A stretch of DNA of 64,000 bases. It comes from Trileptium ribeirensis. Its lineage: Eukaryota > Nematoda > Enoplea > Enoplida > Thoracostomopsidae. The stretch is taken from the NCBI GenBank assembly GCA_030248225.1, contig JASANE010011637.1:16243-80242 (forward strand). The letters are read 5' to 3'. This document shows, piece after piece, positions 35,481 to 46,903 of this stretch (positions are counted from its first letter, which is position 1; each line of letters begins with the position of its first letter). The notes under the pieces were generated by a model. The model was not told the DNA's origin. It made no database searches and worked only from the letters and a program-made list of their open reading frames with translations. Made by a program: the position numbers and the translations under genes.

Positions 35481-38400
35481 GATTAAATAGTTAGTTGAAA
35501 CAAATGTGCACACGAATAATATACCAAATACTTTGCCTGTTGCTCCGCTCACTTTTTGTAATTTATTACGTTTACTAGTAGTAGTGGTGAAGCGAAAATT
35601 ATTGTCTGCCAGGGTATTGGCAAATGGTTTGGATTAATTTGTAGCTTAGGTAGTTAGGAAAAATACGGTTAGAATAATGCAGTCGCTAAAATGACCATGG
35701 ACTAGCCTATAGAAAAAATCCCTATGTATCTATCATGTTGCAAACTTCATTCGTAATACATGTTAATCGTACATGCAGTCGCTATTATATCTCTGAACAA
35801 AGCTAAGAAAATCAAACACATATTGTTTCACTTTTGCTACACTAATAAATTTTTTCAAATAAGGTTAATAATAATCATTTATAACAATGCATTCAGTCGC
35901 TAAAATGATTCTGGAATAGGTTAGGGGAACCCCTGTAATGTGTTTAGTAAATTTTTCGTTGCATCGAGAATACACTTAACATAGCGTATAACAATGAAGT
36001 TAATGCTAATGTTTGGTTATCTGTTAGAAAATGGAAAAACAGGGGTTTGGCGCTGTTTTTATAATAGAGTTTAATGTAGATAAAGATCTCCTGAACAGGT
36101 AGTGTTTTGGGAGTGAATTAATGCAATTGGTTTTCACCAAAGCGATCAGACAATTAAAGATAGATAATATTTAATCGGATTGTCATCTTAATAAATGAAA
36201 TTTGGCTGTTTTATGTGAGAATATTTATTTATATAGTAGTCATGTATCATCAAAATTGTCATTTTAATATCTGAAATTGCCCGAATGAGTTATTTCTATG
36301 ATTCGTGAGCAATGTTATATATTTTGTGGTACGTAAAGTGACCTTAATGCATAAAAATTGGTTATTTGCGGTTGAAATGGTAACGTTGGATGACCATGTA
36401 GTAATCCTGGATCGCAAAATTTGTAATTTTTAAGGCTAGAAATTATAATTTTCACAAGACATATTGTTTTGAGATCCAGGGTCAAAAATTACAACAATTT
36501 TTTATGTTCCAATAAGTCAATAAGTAAAGTTTGAAGATAGTAGCTGTTGATCTGGTTGTAAAACTTTCGTTTAATATTTAATACTTGGTACTTTCCAAGA
36601 ATTCGGTCAAAACTTAAAACAAATGATTCAGGAAAAACCAATGATACTTATTTATATTATCCTCTGCATTAATAACAATACTGTCTAAAGCCAGAGGTGT
36701 TGAAATGCTGTTGCCCATCCAACTCTGTATTTTGTTTGGTGGGGTCAATCGAGATAGGTAACAGTCTCCCACAAATGTCAAATTGAGCGCCCAAGATTTG
36801 AGAACTTTCCAACGCCATTGCCTGAATGCTTCATTATTTTATTGACTTTTGTGTCAGTCAGTAATACATTTGTAATAATAGTTGCCTCATTATTTACTAC
36901 TAGTATATATCTCGAAAGCGATGGTGAAACGGAGCGATTGTAGTTTCATTATTAAGATAACGTTTTGTTTAATCACTTGTAGCAGGCTGTATTTCATGTA
37001 TATACAATCCTAAAACCTCTATAACTCTGAACTCAAAGAAAATCCTAAAATTTCATCCACTATAAACCCATCGAAAACAATTGACAGCGCATCATATATT
37101 TGTACTGGTCTCTAGCTAACCAAACCATGATTTGCTTGCCGGAAAACCTATGTTGAATGATTTGTACCAATACTTAATCAAACAACTGAAGAAAGACTAT
37201 TCTGGAAATCGTGTTCGTTGAACCTAAGTCCATTGAAAGCCCACGAAAAGGCATGAAATATGCACGCTAGACCCTAGATAACCAAAGCCTTCAGCATAGA
37301 CCATTCTTCGATGCCCTGCACGCAATATATAATTACACAAATGAAAACGCACTATTTTTTAGAAATGAGTTTATGAATGGCAGCGACAGACGAAACAGGA
37401 AAATTTTACGATTTTCCCTCAAGCAGCCTCAGTGGAAACAGCTCAGAACTCAGCTTCGATCGCTCCGTTTCAAAAACCTTATGCATTCATTACCATCTAC
37501 GTATTCTCTTTTATTTTATTGCGTATGATCATTATGTTGAAAGCCTTAATAATTTCTAGCATTAATTCTTTGTAACAACAATAATACTCGCCTTATTATA
37601 TATATATGTAATCCCTCGATTACTTAGTTAACTAGAGCATTATCGACTTACAACAACCACATAACGTCTAGTGTTTGTTTTGAGTTCTTCGGTAAGGACA
37701 CATGTACTCGGTACACAAACGCAAAAGAGCAAGTACATGTGTACCCGGCCGCCGCTATTTGCACTCTTATTGATTCGACGTACCTAGGATATGTAGCAGT
37801 TATTTTATCACCAATGCGTTGGAGAAATCGGAACGTCCTTTACAGCAAGCCGACGCTCCTGGCTCATTGTATTCTTAATATTTGGTGATAATATGCTGCC
37901 CGGTTGGGTTTTGAAAATGCTCTTGTTCTGCTAAAACTTCAAAGTTTATTAGTAGTATATGTGTTGGTATGTTGTGTATATTTATTTTTGATATACATTT
38001 ATGTACGTATTGTATGTACATGCGTTTACACATATATTGTCTGCAGTATAAACGTAATTGGAATTGGAACTAAGAGGCGAGTGGTCTGGTTTGTATAGTT
38101 AATAGAGCGTGCGCGAGCCGAATAGCTTAACGCATGACATGGCTAATAGTAGTAGCATTAAACATGATTGTGTAGCACAGCGGCCTCATCTATCGACTGG
38201 CATGCCATACGGATTCATGCCTGGCTAGCACAGAGTTAAATAGTGGGTTGCCTCACGACACGAAGCCTAAAACTCCTTGAGAGATCTTAGCTTCTTGTGA
38301 CGGTGTTCCCGTTTATACTATTGGTCTAAATTATGTGATTTGGGACACAATGCTGTTTCTGCCAGAATTGACTTCGTCGGTACATCAATCGGTTGCAAAA

Positions 38401-38835
38401 GTTCTGGATCAAATTTGAATAAGAAAACAGTATTTTTCTCGGATCTCGTTTCGAACAGCATTAACATTTTTAGTATTATAAGAAGGGTCTTCGTATGTAC
38501 TGTTTAAAATTACTTTTCTGTTTAAATGCTTGATTTATTACATGCAGCGGGTTCTGTTAAACATACGTTGAAAACCACCAGCTAGACTATCAGAAAACGG
38601 TTAGAGAAATTTAATATAGTTTTCGAACGAACATCTAACAAAAATGTCGAAAAAGCAATAATCAATCATCCAACGTGTACATACGTAGGATTTTGCCATT
38701 GCTGTTTGCTAATGTGCTTGTTTTAGGGGACTTCGTTCAGCTAAAAATTCCTAGTAACGTTGGCATTGATTTGGCACAAAATTTCAAATTGCTATATCGT
38801 TGTGTAGGACAGGCGCCGCCGCTTTGTTACTAAGT
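35481..38835. other. No recognisable gene
   Basis: Includes a diverged duplication: tgcagtcgctaaaatga at about 35680 and cattcagtcgctaaaatga at about 35890. A GTACATGTGTAC palindrome lies at 37733-37744. Frames here are short and unremarkable. Confidence 0.5.
37733..37744. promoter_or_regulatory. GTACANNTGTAC palindrome, site 1
   Basis: GTACATGTGTAC, an inverted repeat with a 2-base spacer; the same half-sites recur at 40925, 40996 and 45828. Confidence 0.4.
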
Positions 38836-39867
38836 TATCATCACCTACCATATTCGAATTTCGCTAGAGAATTAACTTTGAGCGCCAATTTGAACGATTG
38901 GATTTATCATCACCTACCATGTTCGAATTTCGCTAGAGAATTAACTTTGAGCGCTAATTTGAACGATTGGATTTATCATCACCTACCATATTCGAATTTC
39001 GCTAGAGAATTAACTTTGAGCGCCAATTTGAACCATTGGATTTATCATCACCTACCATATTCGAATTTCGCTAGAGAATTAACTTTGAGCGCCAATTTGA
39101 GCGATTGGATTTATCATCACCTACCATATTCGAATTTCGCTAGAGAATTAACTTTGAGCGCCAATTTGAACGATTGGATTTATCATCACCTACCATATTC
39201 GAATTTCGCTAGAGAATTAACTTTGAGCGCCAATTTGAAGATTGGATTTATCATCACCTACCATATTCGAATTTCGCTAGAGAATTAACTTTGAGCGCCA
39301 ATTTGAACGATTGGATTTATCATCACCTACCATGTTCGAATTTCGCTAGAGAATTAACTTTGAGCGCCAATTTGAACCATTGGATTTATCATCACCTACC
39401 ATATTCGAATTTCGCTAGAGAATTAACATTGAGCGCCAATATGAAGGATTGGATTTATCATCACCTACCATGTTTGAATTTCGCTAGAGAATTAACTTTG
39501 AGCGCCAATTTGAACCATATGATTTATCATCACCTACCATATTCGAATTTCGCTAGAGAATTAACTTTGAGCACCAATTTAAACGATTGGATTTATCATC
39601 TCCTACCATGTTCGAATTTCGCTAGAGAATTAACTTTGAGCGCCAATTTGAACGATTGGATTTATCATCACCTGCCATGTTCGAATTTCGCTAGAATTAA
39701 CTTTGAGCGCCAATTTGAACGATTGGATTTATCATCACCTACCATATTCGAATTTCGCTAGAGAATTAACTTTGAGCGCCAATTTGAACGATTGGATTTA
39801 TCATCACCTGCCATGTTCGAATTTCGCTAGAGAATTAACTTTGAGCGCCAATTTGAACGATTGGATT
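38836..39867 (+). repeat. 69-bp minisatellite, 15 copies
   Basis: Fifteen units starting with tatcatcacctaccat or variants at 38836, 38905, 38974 and so on to 39799. All are 69 bp except one of 68 bp (a base missing near 39238) and one of 67 bp (a GA missing near 39693). Units are nearly identical, indicating recent expansion or homogenisation. The array stops sharply at 39868 (tatcagccggctg). Because 69 is a multiple of three, long frames encoding a 23-residue repeat run through it, but the two indels break them, so coding is unlikely. Confidence 0.95.
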
Positions 39868-40924
39868 TATCAGCCGGCTGCCAGTCGTTCAGAAAATATA
39901 TAGGTCATAGCAGTAACCTATGCGGAACAAAAATTGTTTTCCTAGAGCCAAGTGAGGCTGTGGCAAATGCTTTGTAGGACTTCCACATGTAGAAAGCGTA
40001 TGCAAAATAGCAAATTCCAAATTTTAGTTAAATATTTTGTACAAACAAAATATACGTTTACGGAATACCACGTTGTGACGAAACTTTTTCCTTATGCTAT
40101 ATCGCTTCGTCGAATTATTATTATTGAAACGTAACGAGCAGGGGTGTCGCTACCTGATCAAAAGTGGAGGTGGCCGATTGTTGGCATTCATTTTATTATA
40201 GCCCATGAGATAATTTTTCACGTTTGTCAGTAAAAATTCAGGGGCTACATCCCTGTTGCGACACTCCTGGTAGCGATCAGAGTTTCCTCAAATAGCGCAT
40301 AAAAGTTGCAAACAAATTTTTGCCTCGTCGAGCAACACGCGCTGAAATCCCACACACAGTCTAGTTACGATTAGTAATTCCTATTTTTAATAGCCAGTGG
40401 TTGGTCTACTATCGGGTGGAGTCGTGCTGCGGTTTCATTGGGTCGAATGATGATGATAGTTTTCAATTCGATGGTGTCACTAAGTCTCAATACTAGCTAC
40501 TCGGACGAGGAGGGTGGCGGTACCTTTATCCAATATATACATATATGTGGGATAAATATAGACAGGTAAGTCGTTATTTCTTAACCAAGTTGTGTTGTTA
40601 GGGTTTTCATGCGCTAGTGCTCAAAATTTTTCGCGAAAACAAAAATGCACATTTTTCAAGCACTTTTGGGACTAGAAATGGAAACGGGGGCGCCAAAATT
40701 TTCGAGGGGGGGGTGCGGCGAAATGGAAGACCGAGCGGAGAACCAATCGTCGGTTTTGAAAATCCAACAATGCTTGACTTGGTATGCTTATAATAGTTTT
40801 GTTTGTGTTTGATGTTTTCATTTGTGCAAATATTATTTTTTGCAGCTAATTTAGCTTGTTTTGTCATCGTCGTTTTCCAAACACACACAATTTATTTATA
40901 TACCGACATCGTTCTCGTTCGCAG

Positions 40925-40936
40925 GTACATTTGTAC
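40925..40936. promoter_or_regulatory. GTACANNTGTAC palindrome, site 2
   Basis: GTACATTTGTAC, 71 bp before site 3. Confidence 0.4.
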
Positions 40937-40995
40937 TAATTGCAGCTTTGGTCGGTTGTGTTTATATTGTTAGTCGTCAAAATCCTCAGTCGGCG

Positions 40996-41007
40996 GTACA
41001 TGTGTAC
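40996..41007. promoter_or_regulatory. GTACANNTGTAC palindrome, site 3
   Basis: GTACATGTGTAC, preceded by the initiator-like TCAGTCGG. Confidence 0.4.
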
Positions 41008-42149
41008 TCGACTGTTGCACTTTTGTGCATTGTACTAGTTGCTTCCTTCGGTTTAGTGTTGTTAAATGTCGATAAAATGCGCTTTAGCCTGGCTCGGCTA
41101 ATGTTTTTTAATATGTATATTTTAGTGTTGTTGTTTAGTTTTGTATCATAGTTGGTATTTTTTCGACTCGTGGCTCCTGGCTTTTATGCCCCTATTTTTG
41201 CCTGGTAATACTAGAAGGCTTTGTACCGGTTTGAGGATTGATATATGTTTTCGGTCTTTTGCCTTATTTAACCGAGACAGTAAGAACACGCCGTGTTGGT
41301 CATGTGTCATATGGTCTACTGCCCGCTAATGTATTTTTGCGGCTGCCTTTTAGTTTTTGTTTTGTTCATTTGGGCGCATGGAAATATTAGATAAATAAGG
41401 TCGTTATTGTTTGGTCTCTTCCGTTCTAAATGGACTTCGGCCAGCCTTGTGGCTTTTTTATTTAATAATATGCGTAGACATCGTGTCTAATGCCAAATAT
41501 TGGGTATTTTTTATAATTTTACCACTAATTAGTATTGTTGCTTTTGTTTATCATCATTATGAGCCTAATCTGGGTAATATCAGGGTTCATGGTCGTTTCG
41601 TGATGAACCATATGACAATTTGTCAGACTCCGTGTTTGATAGTACTAATTTAGCGCAATCAACATATTTAAATTCTATCAAGTAATGGGCCAAATGTTCA
41701 TATAGTTTGTTCTGGTTTGTTGTGGAGATAATATCTACACACATTTTGCCTTTTTCCGTGCACAACATTACAAGCAAGTACCAGGGAGTAACCGGAATTC
41801 CAGTTCCGGCAAAGGGTAAAATCCATAGCGGGACCGGAATTCCGGTTTAAAAATTTTGTTTGAAATTTTTCCACGTTTTTGCTTCATCTGTGGCCCAAAC
41901 ATATGTAATATATTTCTACAATGATCAAGCTTCAATGCAACCAAGCAAAAGAAAAGATTAACCTAGTAATTTGTCGCGTGAAACGTAAATAGGGCACATA
42001 ATTTCAGTAGGAATTTTATATCTTAACCTGCAGGAGTCTGTTAACAAACTAACCCATTCGATGCTTGTAGCAGCTATTTTACACATTCACAAGTCTGTGG
42101 GGTATGTTAGAATTAAACCAGTCCAACTCGGTAACAGAGTATGGAATAC

Positions 42150-42522
42150 TGGCCTGTCTAGAGCCCTCCGAAAAGTGGGGGAGAAACTTCGGGAGGGCCC
42201 CATGTTCATTCTCGGGGGAAAATTTAAAGTTCGGGATAAATTTTGCTTAAAAATACTCAAAATTTCCATATTTTCATGCATTTTTACTACCGTGAATGTA
42301 TTTTCAAGCTAAAAAACGATATTTTAGCATTATTAATAGTGGTAATTGCTGCATAAAAACAATTTGCAAACAAAAAACATAAATTTTCAGACATAAAAAT
42401 TTTTGAAATTAGTTGAACACGAGGGGTTTCGGCCGAGTGGGGGACAGACATGGGGAAAATCTCACGAACATGGGGTGTTTGGATAGTCCCCCCACCCCTT
42501 CCCCCAAAATGTGGACAGGCCA
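42150..42522. mobile_element. Candidate MITE with 11-bp inverted ends
   Basis: Left end TGGCCTGTCTA and right end the complement of TGGCCTGTCCA (10 of 11 match). G-runs lie inside both ends and AT-rich non-coding DNA in the middle, 373 bp in all. No convincing target duplication was found, which keeps confidence moderate. Confidence 0.45.
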
Positions 42523-43777
42523 GGATTAAGTATGAGTACTTTGTTTCTATGCTTGGTTAGCATAAATTTAGTCCCGCATCAGCCAGTGCGCTTGTGAACT
42601 TTGTTAACCAGTCTACATCGAAGTAAAGTAACGTTATCTGTAACGCAGCTAGAAACTGTATTCTTGGCAGTGAACTGTATTTATTGAAACTATGCGAGCA
42701 GTATCACAGTTTGTCTCATTTATAGCATTCTGATTAGAAATTTATCATCATTGTCATCTAACTTACGTGCACTGGTTGTCTCTGACCACTGATTAGAAAA
42801 TTACCTTCTAATATTTTCTCTTAAAACCATACAAACCAATAATATCAAGCTTCTTACAAAACAACATGTAACAAACTTATGTGTAGTAAAGATAGGCGAC
42901 TGGAGACAGGGCGAAAGTGTTTATTCCACATTCCATGCGTTGTAAGCACACTCAGTTTGACGCAATATACACAAGGGTGTAGTGGAAGGCATTTTTTGCT
43001 CTGCGTGTTCAAAAACCGACATATTGGTCGATAAATAAACATTATTAGCATCCTCAGTCTCTTTAAAGTTTCAGAAAAGCAATAATTCCATCGCAATACA
43101 TTAAGTTTAATGTAAAAACAATTTTTAATACATTTTAAATACATCGTATCTTCATTTCTTCCTTCATCTGTTTTGTTATGTATAAGTTGCGATAACCAGG
43201 TTACGGTAAATTTCGGATGCGGTTATTCTCTAGTAAGTACATGTATGATTACCAAAAAATGGTTTGTTATGGAAATTTTTTACATGCCCAGACAAATCTA
43301 TATTAGATACCAATATTGCAATATTTGCCCTACTGTATTCAAGTCAACTTCTGTGTTATTCCGGCAAAAACTTGCATGATCCAGGCGTTTTTAATAACTA
43401 CAATGTTAGATTTCAGACTAACCAATCTGTAACTATTGTAATAGGCTTTGTTCGCAGACAGTCTTTATAATAAAACTCTTAAATATGCGTTGAAGAAAAA
43501 ATTAAAAAATACGTCAAAATACAACTTATACACGCGCTTTGACGTTAATTTTGTTTTACGCCGTTGATTCACCTTGTTGAGCGTTCATCAGATGACAACA
43601 ACAGTATTACAAGAGTCAACTACTGAGAGAGACTGATGTTTCTGGAGCTAAAAAGTGACGAAATTTATATCTATGGATATATGAAATTCTCTGTTATTAC
43701 ATGTACTGTTGTGACTGTTATCGTAAACAAAACATGTTTTTCAATATAAGAATTTTTTCCATTCATATGTTCAATGT
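42523..43777. other. Nothing recognised
   Basis: Only short frames with no family resemblance, AT-rich throughout. Confidence 0.5.
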
Positions 43778-44080
43778 TCATTTTGCATTTCGGGGTTCCG
43801 GCGGAACTTCTCATATAGAGGTCCCAAATTCAGGGTCAACCTTATAATTACCGGATACCCCTTAAAAATATATTTAGTATTCATTTTGTATTTCGGGGTT
43901 CCGGCGGAACTTCTCATATAGAGGTCCCAAATTCAGGGTCAACCTTATAATTACCGGATACCCCTTAAAAATATATTTAGTATTCATTTTTTATTTCGGG
44001 GTTCCGGCGGGACTTCTCGTAAGAGGTCCTAAATTCAGGGTCAACCTTACAATCAATGGATACCGCTTAAGAATCTCGGG
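43778..44080 (+). repeat. 103-bp tandem repeat, 3 copies
   Basis: Units begin at 43778, 43881 and 43984 with tcatttt, then tttcggggttccggcggaac and gggtcaacctta. Copies 1 and 2 are almost identical; copy 3 is diverged and loses similarity near its end. Confidence 0.9.
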
Positions 44081-44350
44081 GTTATGATAGCACAAATATT
44101 CGTCGCTCCGACCCTGCCCCCATTCCGAAGACCCATATGTATTGTAGAATCTGTGTTTATCTAACCAGATTCATTTGATGATATATATAGTTTACCGGTA
44201 TGTGGCTTGATACACGGGCATACTTTATTAAGCAGGGTTTGCTTGCGCTTGCGCTGAAGACAGATGCTTATTTAAGAAGATCCGCCACGGCCCGTCAGAC
44301 CTCAATCTGGTCATCAAAAATTTGTAATAGAAAATAAAAAGTCAGAAAGA

Positions 44351-44512
44351 TTTGATGATTAAGGATAACCATACTCCGTCAAAAATTAGCGGTCCGCGTG
44401 TGAAAGTATATAACTAATATTATATGAAGATTTTATGATTAAGGATAACCATACCCCCGTCAAAAATTAGCGGTCCGCCAGCGAAAGTATATAACTAATA
44501 TTATATGGATCA
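44351..44512 (+). repeat. 80-bp tandem duplication
   Basis: gattaaggataaccatac starts at 44357 and 44437; both copies continue through aaaaattagcggtccg and end taactaatattatatg. Confidence 0.9.
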
Positions 44513-46342
44513 ATTTGTGTAGCCGGCGTATATTTTAAAGTGTCACTTTTCGTGTTTTGTGGGAAGAAATAAACATAGGATATTCGTAATAAGTATAAAT
44601 TTATCTACTATGTATTGCTACACCAAATGTTACGATTTATGATTTTATGTTTTATTTTTTTAATTCTATTTAACCTTTCAAAATCGTGGAAATATTCATG
44701 CAATTCGTGCTTGAAAATTGGCAAAATTTTTGCGCGCTCCGGTTTTTTGTTTCTTCCAGGTAAAAACATATATACCTGTTTTACAGAAAAATTAATATCT
44801 TTTCTAAATTCTCATTTCCAGGTTCTGAATTTGATTAAATCACATAAGCATTAGGGTAAAAATCTTTGTTTTTGCATTTATTAATTTCAGTGGTTTGTGC
44901 TAAATTCCTCTAAACTTTGAAAATTTTTTGCATTTATCAGCCCTCGGGCTAAACGAGAGTGTAGCTCCGTTTCATGACCCCTGGGGAAATGTTTGGGGCA
45001 TGAATACGCCAGATCTACATACAGTAATTATTTATAATATACATAGTGAGTAGGTTGATAAATAATAGAGTTTCGAGTAATGTAGGGGCTCGCAATGGAA
45101 TTTTAAAATTGCTTGGGTGTATAAAAATTCATATTAGGATTCAAAAATGTCCTATATTTAGTATACCTAACCTTGGATTTTAAAAGAATATTTCTGTCCA
45201 CAATTCAGCGTCAACCCTCGACTAGAGGCATTCGAAATTGCACATACCTCGAGGGAACGTTATTGTTCAGAAACATCCGACAATTACCCCACTATGTGTT
45301 TTGAAATGCCCACAACCATAGATCTCTAAATCCGGTCGGTTCAGGCGGATCTGATGGTATCGTGGAGGGGTTTTGATTTTTGAAATTGTCAGGAACTCAA
45401 TTTTGCTTAAAGTCCCAGTTTCAAATTTTATCTAATTTTCAATATTGTTTGTTAATGTTACCTCAATTTTTGTCTTTTGACACTGCTTTTGCTTAAGTTT
45501 TCTCGTGCGAGGAGGAAGTGGGTTTGGCTTTAGGGAGAGCCCCACACTTATGAGTGGGAGTAGCCCCCTCCACATCGGCACCTATATTCCACAAGCCACG
45601 CGGTCGATCAAACCTGAGTGATAGCTATCACGGCTTGATCATTACTCCAGTATATATATGATCCAATTATGGGCTCTGGTTACAACATGTTTTAGTTATT
45701 ATTCGTATGCTAGTAGGGTATATACATACTGTGCAGTCGCTAAATTAGGACGAGGTTGTCAAGCTCAAAGACCGCAGAAGCGGCGCTTTCTCAAGCGAAG
45801 CGCGCCGAGAGACTCGAAAACGAGCAAGTACAAATGTACTTCGGACATATGTACTTTGATCGACCAACATAAACAACAAAAGTATGCTTTTTGTTTTGTT
45901 AGCTTTTCGTTCCGGTTGGTTGAGTGAGCATTACAGACACAGAGAGTGTGTTTACAAGTTTGTTTTTTTATTTATATTATGGTTTTGCTTTCTGAGTGTA
46001 GACAAATATTATCATCTAGCTAGCTGGTGAAGTTTTGAGTAATTGGTTTCCATGTTTTGGTCTGGTTTACAGCTGTGTTTATGTAATATGGATGTGTTAT
46101 AAGTGTCCATAGTCTTTTGGGGATTTAGAAAACTGGTTCGTCGTCATTTTTAGGGGTCATCCCTATAACTAGCGCCGTATAGGGCGCCCTTACGGCATTC
46201 AACTGCCGCTATTACGAAGTTCCAGGCTGTCATTCGACGCCCTTCGGGTGAGGGGGGTAGGAGGCGTGACAAAGGCAGCCCTATTTGAGTAGCAACTATC
46301 ATACCGTTTCTGCAGTGGCAATATCGATCCGTCCGGTTCCTA
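44513..46342. other. No recognisable gene; GC-richer segment 46140-46340
   Basis: 44615-44854 is a T-rich chance frame. 46150-46340 has a higher GC content and a minus-strand frame (46150-46437) that I do not recognise; it ends inside the MULE terminal repeat, so it is not a single gene. Confidence 0.45.
45828..45839. promoter_or_regulatory. GTACANNTGTAC palindrome, site 4
   Basis: GTACAAATGTAC, followed a few bases later by catatgtac. The preceding gagcaa is shared with site 1. Confidence 0.4.
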
Positions 46343-46351
46343 CGTTGTTCA
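46343..46351. repeat. 9-bp target-site duplication, left (CGTTGTTCA)
   Basis: Directly precedes the MULE left end and matches 48895-48903 exactly. Nine bases is the typical Mutator-like duplication. Confidence 0.75.
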
Positions 46352-46653
46352 GGGTCTGCGTCAATTGGGCGCGCGACAAGTCGCAGATCCTTGAGCTTGT
46401 AAAATACTAATAGCAATGCAACATTTGAATACTTCACGGCACCTGGAAATTCGTCGGCCTTTGCAGCTTTTTACAATAAGTGCAGATGCAGAAGTGTATA
46501 TTAACCCGTTGCCCATTAATCGTTAATAATGCTAATAATTATTCGCTGCTGTTCTAGTAACCGGAACCAATTATAATAGTTTGGGCCTTTTTCGTCGTAT
46601 GACCAATTAATTAGTGCTTACCGTAATTTTAAGTCAGTGCAACACGCCAATAC
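46352..46653. repeat. MULE left terminal inverted repeat
   Basis: 46359-46653 (295 bp) is complementary to 48579-48888. Clear anchors are the outer cgtcaattgggcgcgcgac, the central taataattattcgctgctg and the inner taagtcagtg. The terminal bases 46352-46358 (GGGTCTG) do not match the other end. Confidence 0.9.
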
Positions 46654-46903
46654 ATTCCATAGTCATAGCATTGACCTGCTGAGCACTGACCTAAAATTTT
46701 TTTTTCATTTACTACAATTACAAACAAATATAGCACAAACGACAAAAACAAACTGTTACACTGAAACATTTAAGTATTTAATAAACTATTAAAATGTGCA
46801 GATTATTACAATAAGACAATCAGCTTGCATATACTGTGTTCAACCATTAGCGACATACTAGGGAAAAATAAACTACAAAATATTGCTCTGCCTAGCCATG
46901 ATT

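Larger units (their letters stand above)
39868..42149. other. No recognisable gene; T-rich hydrophobic frames at 40861-41653
   Basis: Frames at 40861-41151 and 41411-41653 encode Leu/Val/Phe-rich segments, as expected from T-rich DNA; they have no family signature and are not joined by clear splice sites. Two GTACANNTGTAC palindromes lie at 40925 and 40996. A sequence resembling another hAT left end (CAGGGAGTAACCGGAATTCC) starts at 41782 but has no partner. Confidence 0.45.

Noticed and set aside
38800..39903. Long frames encoding a 23-residue repeat (YHHLPYSNFARELTLSANLN type)
   Set aside because: They are by-products of a 69-bp minisatellite; two indels of 1 and 2 bp break the frame and no start, splice or family signal supports a protein.
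40861..41653. Hydrophobic frames suggesting a membrane protein
   Set aside because: T-rich DNA yields Leu/Phe/Val-rich translations by chance; no family motif and frames do not join.
46150..46437. 95-codon minus-strand frame in a GC-richer segment
   Set aside because: It begins within the MULE terminal inverted repeat and crosses the target duplication, so it cannot be one gene.
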